The notes under the pieces were generated by a model. The model was given only the letters and a program-made list of their open reading frames with translations, ran no database searches and was not told the DNA's origin. A stretch of 64,000 nt of DNA, taken from positions 12,124,501 to 12,188,500 of the forward strand of contig OY821775.1 in assembly GCA_963682175.1 (NCBI GenBank), read 5' to 3'. Below are positions 21,542-33,699 of the stretch, one piece after another (position 1 is the stretch's first letter; each line of letters starts with the position of its first letter). The translations under genes and the position numbers were made by a program. The DNA comes from Triglochin maritima (Eukaryota > Streptophyta > Magnoliopsida > Alismatales > Juncaginaceae).

Positions 21542-24500
21542 TCAAAACATATTACATAATTGTTGCCAATTTGCTATCCTATTTTGGTACTCCAGCTCCC
21601 ATCCAATAACACTCTCATCTCGTATTTGAAACCACAGAGTCGCAATAGGAGGTACGGGGAATCTCTCAGTTAATTCCAAACGAATGTAATGAGCGTAACT
21701 CCCTAAATGAGCAATAATCAACTCTCTGCACGGTCTCGTCACGGTAGGCGTACTCTCCCAAGGTAGAACTGTAAGACATGGGTACAACGAACCATCATTT
21801 CCGAGAGAGAAGAACATAACTGCACACTTGTAAAAATTTGCAATGGGAAACAAGTCTGTCCACGTCTCCATGTAGTGATTCTCGCCATAAGGTCCCCCGC
21901 CCCAATTAATCTGGTGACGAGCCTACGCCACACCGTCGTAGTATACGTGCTCATAAAAAGATGGGTTCGCAGCTATCTCATTTGAAATCGAACGACGGGC
22001 GAGTTGCCAATTGTCTTCACCACCGTGGAAAACATCGGCGACACATCAAAATCCACAGTTTCCATCAGGACGTACATCATTCCACTGGTGTAGGAATGGC
22101 ATAATGATTCCTTGAATTCTATCCACATATGGGAAGTCGTCTACGTCAGCCCGCCCAGTCACTATAATATAAACAAAAAATACAGTTACATGTAATAACA
22201 AAAGATACATATTTACTGAAATAAATAACAAAATTATAATAACAATAAATATAGGGATGGTATACCTGATCCTCCCCTCACAGACGAAGAACCGAAGATC
22301 GACCACGACCTTTGCTTCCACTACCGGAAGAACGACCACGACCTCTACTCCCACTACCTGAAGATCGACCACGACCTCGCTCAGCATACTCAAACGCACT
22401 AGGGTCCCGTCGTGTCGACTTTCCCCTTGGTCGACCTCGTAGCTTTGTTTTTTCTGCAGGCTCTCTCAAATTCGAATGTTCGGGGTGTAGCTGCTCGAAT
22501 AAAACCCGAGTGGCAGATCGAATTACGGTAGGGTCACTTCCTGGAATCTCATCAACCAGGCTGCGAAAATGTTCGGCGTCTTGAGCTGCCTGAGACACAA
22601 ACTCTGGGTTCCCGGCTCCTTCCCCAATGACAAGTGTCCTCCAGAACATCCGCGGATGGTACATGCGCAAGGTATCCCATGAGAAGTCAGAAAAGCGCAC
22701 TAACAACGATATTCAAGTTCATCATCTAACCGTTGCATTCTCTTGACCTCCTGACTCAGCAATTGCAAGCAGTGATGCAAAACTCGACCATTTATGTGAC
22801 GATATAGAGAATGTCCGAAATTAGTCAAATTTCGCCTTCTCGAGTCTTCAAGAAAGTTTCGAATATTCGTCAGCTGTATTTCAATAGCCGCGTTGACGTG
22901 CTCGAAAAGAGTGTCCAGAGCTGCAGTCGATGTAGAAATCCACTCTTTTAGAGCCGAATGAGCACTTTCGACCCTACAATTCGTGGTGTTCCCAAAATGA
23001 AGGACTTTGTTCGTCCAATTCAGCACAAACTTTTCTTTATGCACCAACAACGTGGTGTCCAGATACTCCGTGATAGCCGGCCACAATCTATACAAATCTT
23101 TCAAAGCATACAAAGCTCTATCATACTCGGCTTCTGAAGTAAAAAAACATGATTTTCCTCCATCTTCCACGACTCAAAGTCTCTGCCATCTGCTTATTCT
23201 TGCCGAATACGTGGTATGCGTAGTTGAATACGTCTTTGTTGATGTGCCATGTGCAGAGTAAATGAGCAGAGTCAGGAAAAACCTCTCTCACCGGTCGCAT
23301 AAGGCCTAACTCCCGGTCTGTTATTATTGCAGTCGGGCTGACAGTCCCCAATAACAGATCTCGCAACTTCTCCATCACCCACAGGTAACTGGAGTAAGAT
23401 TCATCCATCAAAATCGCATATCCGATAAGGAAATTCATGTTTGTTGGTGTGACCCCAATCATTTCGAACAAAGGCATCTTATACTTGCTCGTCTTGTAAG
23501 TTGAATCCATGCTGATAACGAAAGGATATGTCCGCAACAACTGGACTGACGACGGATGTGCCAAAAAAGCGTGAGTGACGACATTAGTTTCTGGATCCGC
23601 CATAATCCAATGTAAGTACTCACACTGCACTGCTTGATAGAGAAACTGCTGGACAGGATTCCAGTCTTGAGATTTTGTCGTTCTCATGTAATCTCTGAAA
23701 TTATAAATATGCCTTTGATTTGGATTGTCCTCCGGGAATTTTTTCTTTTACTGCCTTCAAGATGTTCCGCGGTTTTGCTTGCGCCTCTGTCATATCACGA
23801 ACGATCTTCTTCGCCCCAGCACTTAGACCACTAATTTGACGATGACCCTCTGGATAAACTGCCAGTCTGTGGTTGTGATGTCCGTTACCACTATTAAAAA
23901 CCACAACCCATCCATCACGATCTCGTCGCTCCACCACTTTTATTAAGAAACGGAAACCACAACCCTTTCTTTTGGTGTTTCTTCGAAGTGCAGTATCCAT
24001 ATCCCGAGACTCCATTTGATTTCGCCGGTCGCATCTCAAATAACAATCCATCCGACTATCTGATCTTGTTTTGTACGACGTCACGACCAAAAAAAATCCA
24101 GCTCCGATAGCTACTTGTTTGGCCCATTTACTTGCTTCATCGATTGTTGCAAAGATTTGTGTAGTTTGAAATAACTCACTGTAATCCACTCCATCACCAC
24201 CGAAATCTTCCAACGGAACCTACAAAAATAAAATCAAAATTAAAAAAAATCAAAAAATTCCAGGCGTCTGGATTAGCCGCCTACCCCATGTGTGGGGCGT
24301 CTGAGTTAAACGCCCTCCCCAAGGGTGAGGCGTCTGCGTAGGACGCCTTGCCGAAGGGAAGGGCGTCTACTAAAGACGCCTTACCCAAGGGGAGGACGTC
24401 TACATAAGACGCCTCTCCCATTGCGTAGGCGTCTGTGTTAGACGCCTCAGCCAAGGGGAGGACGTCCTACGCAGATGCCCTCACCTTGGGGGAGGCGTCT

Positions 24501-24573
24501 AATGCAGACGCTCGGCCCAAATTTTGCCTCGCGCCAGGCTTACCTCACCGGATGCATCACCCTCGCGAGACAT
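21542..24573 (-). pseudogene. MULE transposase-OTU gene of MULE-2, nearly complete but broken
   Basis: The transposase would cut and join the element ends in the nucleus. Exon 1 (24573-24544) encodes MSREGDASGE; intron 1 (24543-24220) contains a palindrome array. Exon 2 holds a FAR1/MULE-type DNA-binding region (SYKTRSDSRMDCYLRCDR, RNTKRKGCGFRF, WVVVFNSGNGHHNH). The catalytic residues are Asp in VISMDSTYKTSKY, Asp in IITDRELGLM and Glu in CRVESAHSALK. A SWIM-finger region and an RGRGRSS-rich linker lead, by an intron ending near 22162, to an OTU domain (DGNCGF box, HYIRLEL at the end). Defects: a frameshift at the A-run 23739-23744, another at the T-run of the coding strand 23141-23147, a frameshift in the linker near 22310, and two stops in the OTU exon (TGA at 22046-22048, TAG near 21923). 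MULE-1 has Arg and Gln at those two stop positions. Confidence 0.88.
24262..24518. repeat. Right palindrome array of MULE-2, inside transposase intron 1
   Basis: About eight units of the type GGCGTCTGTGTTAGACGCC are separated by 12-15 bp linkers such as TCAGCCAAGGGGAG, giving a period near 33 bp. The CGTCT and AGACG arms are largely kept while the inner 5-7 bases vary between units. Confidence 0.88.
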
Positions 24574-24639
24574 TTTCGTGGTGTTTTTACTGATAAATTA
24601 TGAATATACAAGACCGTAGGCCTAATTTATAGACACGGG

Positions 24640-24726
24640 ACGATATGAGTATTAAATATATTGTTAAGGGCAATTTGTTAATTTCAAGGGGCGATTTAAG
24701 TAGTTTTGGGGCGACGTTTAGTAGTT
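24640..24726. repeat. Right terminal repeat of MULE-2
   Basis: The sequence from ACGATATGAGTATTAAATAT to GACGTTTAGTAGTT is nearly identical to 59634-59720. In inverted form it resembles 5333-5390. Confidence 0.8.
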
Positions 24727-24739
24727 CGCAATATAAATG

Positions 24740-25400
24740 ACATCAAATTAAAGACAATAATGTAAGAACATATCAAAACTTGATTAATGGATAAAAGATT
24801 ACAAGGTTTCCTCTCCACCCTCTTAGTGACACAACTAAAACAACTACTAAAATCTACTATAATAGGGGAGAGAAGAGTAAGAAGAAGAGAAATGAAAATG
24901 TTACAAGTGTATTTATAGAAGATTAGAAGGTCTGAATTAATCTGAGCGCAATCGGACGACTGCAAATTAGATCTGGATGCTCCATAATATTTTTACTTGA
25001 ATACCCGACCTGCTGGAGAAATTCGAGCTTCAATCTCCGAAACGGATATGCCAGTGACAAATTTGAATCCGCTAATGACGGATCTTATGGGCCGGATCAG
25101 CCCCAATTTCACCACCAACTTAAGTCCACCAATTTAGCACGTGAGGTGCATCAGGAGCCGTTAGTGTGACACGTTTGGTCGTAATTGTTGAATTACTGCT
25201 CATGTTCACGAGATTTTGGACTTTTACAATCAACATATTTTTTTTACGATCAGGCCCCTCTGGGTTTTAACCTAGGTCCTCCCTGACTTGCAATTCGGTC
25301 ATTCAGCATTACAAACAAGTCCAGAAGGCTTTCAAATTACTCATTTTTACTTCATGTCATTTTTGCTTCATTCATCTTCGATCTTTATTACCTAAACTTG
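24740..25400 (-). mobile_element. Probable LTR fragment, minus orientation
   Basis: On the minus strand the sequence CTATAAATACACTTGTAAC (complement of 24902-24920) looks like an LTR TATA box. The downstream CCTTGTAATCTTTTATCC resembles an LTR R-U5 boundary. Ends and duplications could not be set. Confidence 0.3.
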
Positions 25401-25749
25401 AAATGTAAGAAAAAAAATACCCGAGTAACAAAAATATGATGTAAAATAAAATATATATAACATGAATGCATTGTATGATATGCTACTAATCACACTTTAA
25501 TGTCCTAATTACATATCTTCCCAAGAGTTTGGACTTATATAAATTTATTTGAAATATTTAATTTGGATCTATCAGCTATCACTTATGAGAAGAAGTTTGG
25601 TCGAAGCACATCTTCACATGGCCACTTAAAAAAATTCTAACGTGGAACAATTATCTAAAGATCGAATTGACTTTTTATATTGATGCATTGCATACATTGC
25701 ATCATATGTCTTTCATTTAGATCACTTTTATATCAATAAATACTATTAA

Positions 25750-26910
25750 GGTATGTGTTTAGTCTTATTTACAGAATACAGGGACCTGAATGCAATTTAT
25801 CCACATCTCGAGCATAAACGCGTGCAAAAGACTCATTTCTATCATAAAGACCAAGTTCAAGTTATCGGGTTACAAATCGAAATGTATCTAAGCATAAAAG
25901 CATTCAAGATCTAATTACAAAGACTTAAGTACAAAAGTAGTCGGGGACTTAATTGCAAAAAGTCAAGGACCTAATTGCAAATCACGAGTAGCTTTTATTA
26001 TTATGGAGAAAATCTAAAGAAAAATCAATGTGAATCTCCATATATGTAAAGGAATTAATCCGGAGCTCAAAAGAATGGAAAGAATCAATCCAGACGCGCA
26101 AAGGAGGATCAAATCATACCATAAACACACAGGAAAAATCTGGATCGAATCCGAGCCAAAAAGGTGGCGATTCCGCCGCACCTCATGTACAAATTGCGGC
26201 GATTTATCCGCACAAAAGTCGATCCGTGTGCTCAAATTTTTACCAATGCTGTATTGACGCGTGTACGTTCCATTTATATATTGGGATCCTTTGTATCGGC
26301 TATAAATAGCCCCGAGAATGATGGTAGAAGGGTCCTTGGCCTTAGACCTAGTTTTTAGTTGTTTTTATTTTCAGTTTTGTACTCTTCACTTTAGTAATAA
26401 AATTCTGTCTTTTATTTCTTGTTTTTACTTTTCTTTTGTAATGTCTCTAGGACCCCTTCTTCCTCCCTCCATGAGTTTCTAACTCCTTCCAAAGGGTGGA
26501 GGTGACGGATTTAGGGTGAAGAGAAGATGAATGAATGTTATTATTTTAATTTCGTGTTAGTATATTTTGATTACTTGAGTTTATGTTAAATCATTTATCA
26601 TGTAATGCTTTATAACTAATATGATTTATTATAAGTTTCTGAATTCTCTAATCTAAACCCTAAATCTAAATCTCCACCCAACGGAATTCACTTCTTTGTT
26701 CTTATTTTAGTTTTAATTGTTCTTGTTTCTTGCTTTAGATAATTAAAAATTAAAAATCTCAAAACCAACTTATTTCTTCTCTCATTCTTTTCCCCAATCG
26801 AAATCACACTAATAACAAATCACTCCCTCCTTGTGTTCGACCCGTATTTGCCACGTCTTCATTGACGCCGTGCACTTGCGGTATAAATTAAAATTCACAT
26901 CATATATTAT
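25750..26910 (+). mobile_element. Probable Gypsy LTR fragment
   Basis: A TATA box TATAAATAG lies at 26301-26309 and is followed by an A/T-rich leader. Near 26825-26885 come CGACCCGTATTTGCCACG and CCGTGCACTTGCGGTAT. These resemble the sequence before the primer-binding site of Tat/Athila-like elements. No polyprotein is present. The short frames in it are not supported as genes. Confidence 0.4.
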
Positions 26911-27237
26911 AGTTGTTCTATAGTTATTGTTAAATTTGAAAACGATGTTGCTTCTTTTGTAGTTATTTTTTGATTTTAATCCATACCTAATTTTAGGCAT
27001 ATCTATCACGACATAGGGGTACATAGCAATTAGGTATATATTATTATGGATTTAGACTAAATTAGATGTATATTTTTAGTTTTCATTGTTTCTTCTTTGA
27101 TGTTTCCATCTTCTGCTGTGCTATATTTGTATCTTAACACGCAATGTACGTTAACATTGTGTTGCATTCGAACCACGCAATTTGTGCTGTTGATTCAAAC
27201 ATAAGCTTCGAATCAATTCGTTACTCTTAGATTAAAG

Positions 27238-28732
27238 TGGGATCATAATGACTCATAATTATCTAATCAAATTACGGTTAATCTCTACTTAAACAAACAC
27301 CAATTGCAGCAGAAACAATTTAAAACAAAGTAGAGACAAGTAATGCAAACCACAAGTAACTCGGGGGATTTTACAGAGGTTCGGTCACCCGCCTACGTCC
27401 TCTCCTGCAAGCTTCGCTCGACACATCAAGCTCCGCTTACGATTTCACTATCCGCTCCCCGTTCCGGGTCAGGAGACAACGCCTTTACAATCTTCAAGCT
27501 AGCGAACAACCATCGCCTAACATGGAATCCTCTTCTCACAATCCGATAAGGATGCTTTGGGCTTTCACCGGAGCCTTTCAAACTTTGCTTGACTGAAAAC
27601 TTGAGTGGCTCACACTCTCTAACTTGAGCACACTTCGAAAAGATTATGAATTGATCAAAGGTGTGGAATTTAGGCTTGGAGTGTATGGAACTTTGAGGAT
27701 TGAAAAACTTCTCTCTAATGTATGAGACAATTGGAAGTGAGAGAGTTGTGTAAACAATGTGTTTGGACCTCCATTTTTAAGCTCCTAAATATTTCTAGCC
27801 GTTGGGGAAAATTGAATGAGTTGTGTGTAAGATACACAAAATAGAAATTCAGGATTCACAATTCTGTCCATCAACGGTCGACCGAATCTGGGTAACCAGT
27901 TGACTGTTTCCTTAATGGTAAGGAAATGTTTAAACAAGTTTAAGCTTCAATCGAACCAACTAGGCTATAACTTAAGTTCACTTAAGTGCATGGTCGAACC
28001 AAAGGTATGTGACGGTCGACCGTTCGGGGGGATTTTTGCAAGGATAATGGTAATCGGTCGAACACAAGATATGGATCGTTCGACCGAAAATAACATGCAC
28101 TTTTGGGCTCAAGAAAAGTGTTCATCCAGTTGACCGATTTTAGGTCATCATTCGACTGGTGGCCAAATGTATTTTAGGGGTATGTTGAATTTATACGATT
28201 ACGATCGTTGGAGGAATACGACAACTATAAAGGTCATCCGAAAATACGGAAACGATCGACCAAAAAGGTCCAAGCGATCGACCGAAGGAGTTAGGTAAAA
28301 TCATTGTAGGCTAACTGGTTGAAACGGTCGAACATAGAACTTGGTTCGGTCGACCGTTTTTCATAGGCAAATTGGGTTTAGTTTAGGTGATTTTTCGGTC
28401 TAAGTTTGGGTGATTCATTGAAGTCCAATTGATGTGAAATTTTGTGTGTGACTTCTATAGGTTCCCTGGAGTCCATGTGAAAGGATTTTAACTCTTGTAT
28501 GCTCAAGATTACATAGATTCCTAAGACTCAAAATAAAGGCAAATTATATGTCTTCAAAAGGTTGATTACATGTCTTGACTTCAATTCCATTATTCCTTGA
28601 GTTGATCACCTGTAGATGTTAGCACGATACAATATATCTTCTATGCATTATATGTGTTATACTACATCTGATTGTGATTAAGATTATGTTGATTAAATTA
28701 TCAAAACACGAATTAATGCCAAAAAGCCAACA
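27238..28732 (-). mobile_element. Solo LTR, family L2 copy D
   Basis: Read on the minus strand it starts TGTTGGCTTTTTGGCATTAA and ends with CA opposite 27238. The flanks TAAAG and CAAAG agree at four of five bases. Near 27365-27500 lies the segment with AGAGGTTCGGTCACC and CCTCTCCTGCAAGCTTCG, shared with copy E at 60205-60290. Such segments are common near the ends of large Copia LTRs. GGTCGACC motifs occupy 27868-28365. No coding capacity is seen. Confidence 0.6.
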
Positions 28733-28737
28733 CAAAG

Positions 28738-30392
28738 AACTTGTTTTAATACGATCTCAACACCATTCTCGAACTTATTCTCAACACCCATTCTCGTACG
28801 TAGGTTTTAGAAGGTGTTCTACGCAATTCAAAAGATGATCAACAGATGTAGCAATTCCACGGTTAGGCTGCATAACACACAAAAATTTCCTTTTGATAAC
28901 TGGTAGGAGTTACTTTTAGTTACTAAGATGAGTTACATCTGAATCATACTAATGACCACAGGTTGTTAAGGGATGGAGGTCGAACTTATATTGTATCTTC
29001 ACCCAACCAACATGGATACACAATGGATGTTGAGGGAATGGTTAGATGTTACCATGTACTATTTGACAACTTCTCAAATAAGAAATAATTTCATAGCAAT
29101 TCAAAACATATTTTTCGACATCGCCAAATAAACCCCCTAATGTTAACCAGCCTATTCAAACAAGAAGTTTTGGTTTTTGAATTTCAAGATGCTTACAATT
29201 ACCGATGCAGAATATTTTGTATTGGAGGGAGTGTATATATATTTATACAGTAATTCTCCAGTGACCCCGTGACTTAATCTACATATTTTAAGCTCCTACC
29301 AAATCCACCGACCACCATTCATCTTAAATTGTAAGGTAGATTAAGGTTGTGGCGGTTATGCTAATAAAATAATCTAATGGTACATATTAACTGTAGAATA
29401 ATCGTAATTAAATCTAATGGTGAAATTGTAGAGAGTTTAAACAAATAAGATGAACCCTAGACTCACTAGATCTTGACCATATATATATAATGTTGCATAA
29501 AAATTATATTAAAATCAAGTCCACATAGACCAAAGTTGTTGCCACTTAAAAGAGTGTTGAGGTGAGATATCCAAGTCAAAATCAATTGGTGATGAGTAAA
29601 ACTCATGAAAATGAACAAAACTCTACCAATGCTGGACTTTTCTCAAACACTCCTACGCACTCTGTAAATTGAGATTATTGCTCATGTATGCACGTGGGCA
29701 ACATGACATGGATGGATCAATTAAGCAGGTTGTTTGACTCTTTTTTGGCTCTGAAACCATATTAAAGTCTGGATATCTAACTTAAAATCAATTGGTGATT
29801 GGAGAGACCAAATAACTTATAATCGAGAAGAATGCCAATGAATCTACCATTGTATCACTATTCTCTAACATGAAAGTTTGGTGCACATAGGGAAAAAATA
29901 GTTTTACTTTATATCTTTTCCAAGTGCTCATGCTGGTTTTTGAAAAGGAAAATCTTGTCGAGCCATTTCATTCTAGTTGAATGTTTAGAAATTATGAGAT
30001 TGATATTATCATTTCTTCTCTTAGGAAACAATTGCAATATGATAAGCCTGTTAGGGATTTGTATCACCAAATCACTAATATTAACTGGATTATATTGTTG
30101 AACCATTAAGAATTGAAACCAAAATAAGTGGAAGCATACCTGAATCTATTTCTATAGATTGCAGTGCAGAAGCGAGACTTCGGTTTTCCAAATCAACACA
30201 ATACTCCAGACAATCCCTTAAAAATATCTCTGGATCTCTCTTGGTGATGAGATGCAAGAATGAGTGCAGGCTAGAGTTGTATGATTTGGAGACCAAGACT
30301 CATTTATATAATAGCCAATTAGAATTCCCTTAGGTAAATTTCAATCCAACTCATCATGAATTGAAATTTACATTTTTTGTCTCTACACCTTA
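28738..30392. other. Intergenic, no supported gene
   Basis: Short frames only. A minus-strand frame at 30090-30296 is followed by a donor-like AG|GTATGC (complement near 30135), but no domain is recognisable, so I do not call it a gene. Confidence 0.35.
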
Positions 30393-30395
30393 ATG

Positions 30396-31484
30396 CACTA
30401 GTGCAGAATAGGCTTTACTCGTCGCACAATAGACGTTAGTTATTATAATAACCGACGTCTAGTAGGGAGAGGAAAGCATAGACATTGGTCGTTACCAAGG
30501 CCGACGTCTATGTGGTACTATAGACGTCGGCTAGTTCAATACCGAGTTTATCCGACATCTATAGGGTATAGACGTCGACCCATAGACGTCAGTTTTTGGA
30601 ATACCTTGTGCATCTGACGTCTATAGGATATATACGTCGACCTATAGATGTCAGAAGTTATAGACATCCGACGTCTATACCCCATGCATATAGACGTTGA
30701 TATATAGACATCAGCTGTCTATAACATCCGACGTCTATAGGTCTTAAAGAAATCGAACAGACGCGTTTCTGTCATTCATCTCAAACGAAAACTCACCCAA
30801 ACCCTAGCCTTCCCTTGACCGAACTCTCCTCCGCGATCGATATCCGACCGATCTGCACCGTCTCCAGCACCGCAGCGACGTCCCTTGTGCTCTCCTCCCC
30901 TTCTCCGTCCCTCTGCACCGTATCCGTAGCCTCCGCGACCACCGTCACCACACCCTCCTCCGCGACCACCGTCACCGCAGCCACGACCTCCTCCTCCTCG
31001 GGTTCGTGCTCATACTTTTTGTGTAGTTGTGGATTGAGTTTTTTTTATTTAGTTTTTTTGATTTGGTGTAGTGAGTGTAGTTGTTGGTGCGACCACCGGC
31101 ACCACACCTCCTCTGCGACGTCGGCAGCAACCTTCCCCTCCTCTGGTTCGTGTTTCACCACTTGTAGAAAAACTAACTTCAAGTGACGGCTTTATTTATA
31201 ATCCGACGTCTATTCGTTAAGAATAGACGTTGTCTGTAAGTTCACCGACGTCTATACCAAAATAATAGACGTCAGTTAGATATAAAGGTCGACGTCTATC
31301 CTTAAAGAATAGACGACGGCCGTATGTAGAAGCCGATGTCTATTCCTAAAGAATAGACGTCGGATTTTTCGCGACCGACGTCTATGTATAGACGACGCAC
31401 GCATATACGTCGGATCTGGGAGTGCTTATATCCGACGTATATACCCCCGTACATCCGACGTATATGTCATTTTCTGTAGTAGTG
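30396..31484. mobile_element. Non-autonomous CACTA (En/Spm) element, 1,089 bp
   Basis: It begins CACTAGTGCAGAA and ends with the complement of CACTACTACAGAA. The flanking 3-bp duplication ATG (30393-30395 and 31485-31487) is exact, as expected for CACTA elements. Both subterminal regions (about 30425-30745 and 31195-31465) hold roughly a dozen copies each of CCGACGTCTAT in both orientations, the kind of site bound by TNPA-like proteins. The middle contains a C-rich low-complexity stretch (30800-31160) that reads as a Ser/Thr/Ala-rich frame; I do not support it as a protein. Confidence 0.93.
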
Positions 31485-31489
31485 ATGGT

Positions 31490-32677
31490 CCACATTCTAC
31501 GATTAGTCGTATTTGATTAAAACCATAGTAGATGACACTTATATGATTAATCATGACAGTCTGGATAATTATTTTACATATAAGCCCAACGTTTGATTAA
31601 AATTACACATTATTGGATATTAAAGATCCAACAAAGCCTACTGGATGCGTTGATCTCATCTCATAATCTAATCGCATGAAATACGAATACAATAGTATAT
31701 GTGTTGATAAAAAAAAGAATAGTTAAATGAATGAAGGCTTGTAACGTATGCATGCACGTATGTCCGTGTTTGACCAGCTGGGAAGGGGATAGGTGGGAGA
31801 TTGATTGCGTGGGAATTCCTTCGTTTTCATGTGGGCGTTTGGCAAATCGAGACTCACTTCGTGAACCACAAACCAAACCTTAACCTCCGGAGACGTGTGG
31901 GATCTGCACGTGCAAACCCTAAAACCCGTATACTTGCTTGCTTTTCAAAAAAATAAAAATAAATCAACCTTCTAACGATCCTATACTTTAAAAAAAACTT
32001 CTAACTTTCCTTAATTATATACACGTTATTTCTCATGACCACAAAATTCATCACTCAGTATATTGTACCCTACTACTGCTCTTGAGTCTTACTTGAGGTT
32101 TTTGATAGTTTGCTCTTATCTCTTGTTACGCCAACATTTTTTGGGAGGATTTTGTACTTTCCTTAGTAAAACTGTTACTATCTCTGATCGCTAATAGAAC
32201 AAAATCTATAGTTTACATTTTTCAATTGAAGTTAAAAAGTAAAGTTATTATCGAATTTCAAATTTGTGTTAATACTTTTTAAAAGTTTTGGAACCCTCAT
32301 CTAGTTTTAATTTCTAGAAAATGTTAATAAATCAATAGGACACAACTTAAGTACACATGGAACATAGATAATCAAAACTTGGATCGAGTATTCAGATTAC
32401 TACAGAGTGCAATAAAAACACAAAACAGCACAAAGTTAAAACGGATAATCCAACCTTGGTATTTTAATATGCAACTACATGATAATGCGCTATTTTTCAT
32501 TTATGAAAAGTGGCATTATTTTGGTTTTAGTAGATGGGTAAGTCATTTTTTTGCCAATTGTTTTTTGTGATTTCGAAGCCATGTGATTATGTTTTTAATA
32601 TAAAATATTAATAAATGCCCACATATAATATAACCCTACCGAAGGTCGGTTTTCCGGTGATGGCTACTATATTTCAA

Positions 32678-32680
<3 letters not shown>
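31490..32680. other. Intergenic, no gene seen
   Basis: AT-rich sequence with short unsupported frames on both strands. Confidence 0.35.

Positions 32681-32681
<1 letters not shown>

Positions 32682-32731
<50 letters not shown>
32682..32731. repeat. (AT)n microsatellite
   Basis: About 25 uninterrupted AT dinucleotides. Confidence 0.97.
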
Positions 32732-32733
<2 letters not shown>

Positions 32734-32847
32734 CAATTTTGACGGAAATAAATGTTATCGATGAATTTATCTTATACCAAATACTAAATAATATATTATG
32801 TGATAAATGCTATATTTTTTCTAAAATTTTATTATAATATCAAAATG

Positions 32848-33693
32848 CCCTAAGGGCACCATTAACCCCAACCCCATTTTTTCCTCCAATCCAGTTTCTC
32901 TTTCCACCACGTCAGCAAAAAATACTATGCAACCCACCACCCAACCCAACCCATTTTTCACTTCTTAACCCTAACCCCACTTTCAACACTCTCTCTCATC
33001 CACATAATTTTTTTACCTCATTTTCTATTTCATCACAAAAACTACTAAATAATTTATTTCTACAGTAACCTAATCTAATTAAATTATGCTAATTACCAAA
33101 AAAACATTCAAAAAAGTAGATTTAATAATGACCACTCAAACGGGTCGGTCGGAGGTCTCGCTTCCCGGTGAGCGAGCGACGTTCCACCTCGCCGGTGAGG
33201 TGGCGGGGGTGGCAAGGGGGCAGCGCCCCTTAAAAGATTTTTTATTTTTGAGATTTTTATTAGTAATTATTTGCCGATTTTTTGGATTACTAATGCGTTT
33301 TTGGGTGAACCTGAGTAAATTCATGTGTTCTATTTTACTAGGTAATTTTCTTTAATTACTTATTTATTTTTACTAATTTGATTAATTATTTATATTTATT
33401 TTACTAATTTTCATTAACTATTTTCGTTTATTTTAATTTTCAAAAATTAATTCTAATTATATAAAAACATATACATATCAATTAAATATTATTTAACAAA
33501 TAAAAAAATTCTAATTTTTAATATTTATTTAAAATAAATTAAAAAATTTGGGCCAACCCGGATTGGCTACGTGGCCAACCCGGGTCGGAACCCAGGTCGC
33601 GACCCGACCTGGGCCGCCCCCTCATTAAGGGGCCTGGGGTCGGGTCGAGACCCGACCCGACCCCAAAAAGCCATCCGTTAAGGATGGCCTAAG
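32848..33693. mobile_element. Non-autonomous TIR DNA element, family H, copy 2
   Basis: The left end CCCTAAGGGCACCATTAACC pairs with the complement of CCGTTAAGGATGGCCTAAG at the right. It has the family layout: a CT- and C-rich left arm, an AT-rich centre and a GC-rich right arm (33545-33665) rich in GGGTCGGGTC and its complement. It is longer than the other copies because of extra sequence around 33125-33240. Confidence 0.6.
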
Positions 33694-33699
33694 ATATAT

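Larger units (their letters stand above)
19500..24726. mobile_element. Mutator-like element, copy 2 (MULE-2), with PMD and transposase-OTU genes
   Basis: From left: a palindrome array (19525-19675), a PMD gene on +, then a transposase-OTU gene on - whose first exon and promoter lie at the right end. The right terminus at 24640-24726 (GGGGCGATTTAAGTAG, GGGGCGACGTTTAGTAG) is nearly identical to 59640-59720. It is the inverted counterpart of the left end of MULE-1. The expected left terminal repeat is not recognisable before 19500, so the left end is lost or rearranged and I could not find a 9-bp target duplication. Confidence 0.8.

Noticed and set aside
24262..24518. Regularly spaced repeats resembling a CRISPR array
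   Set aside because: Units are palindromes with conserved arms and short linkers, lie in a transposase intron in plant DNA, and have no Cas genes or unique spacers.
30815..31186. Ser/Thr/Ala-rich frame of 123 codons inside the CACTA element
   Set aside because: Low-complexity composition, no domain, and the opposite strand is open over part of it. I kept it as a possible captured segment but not as a gene.
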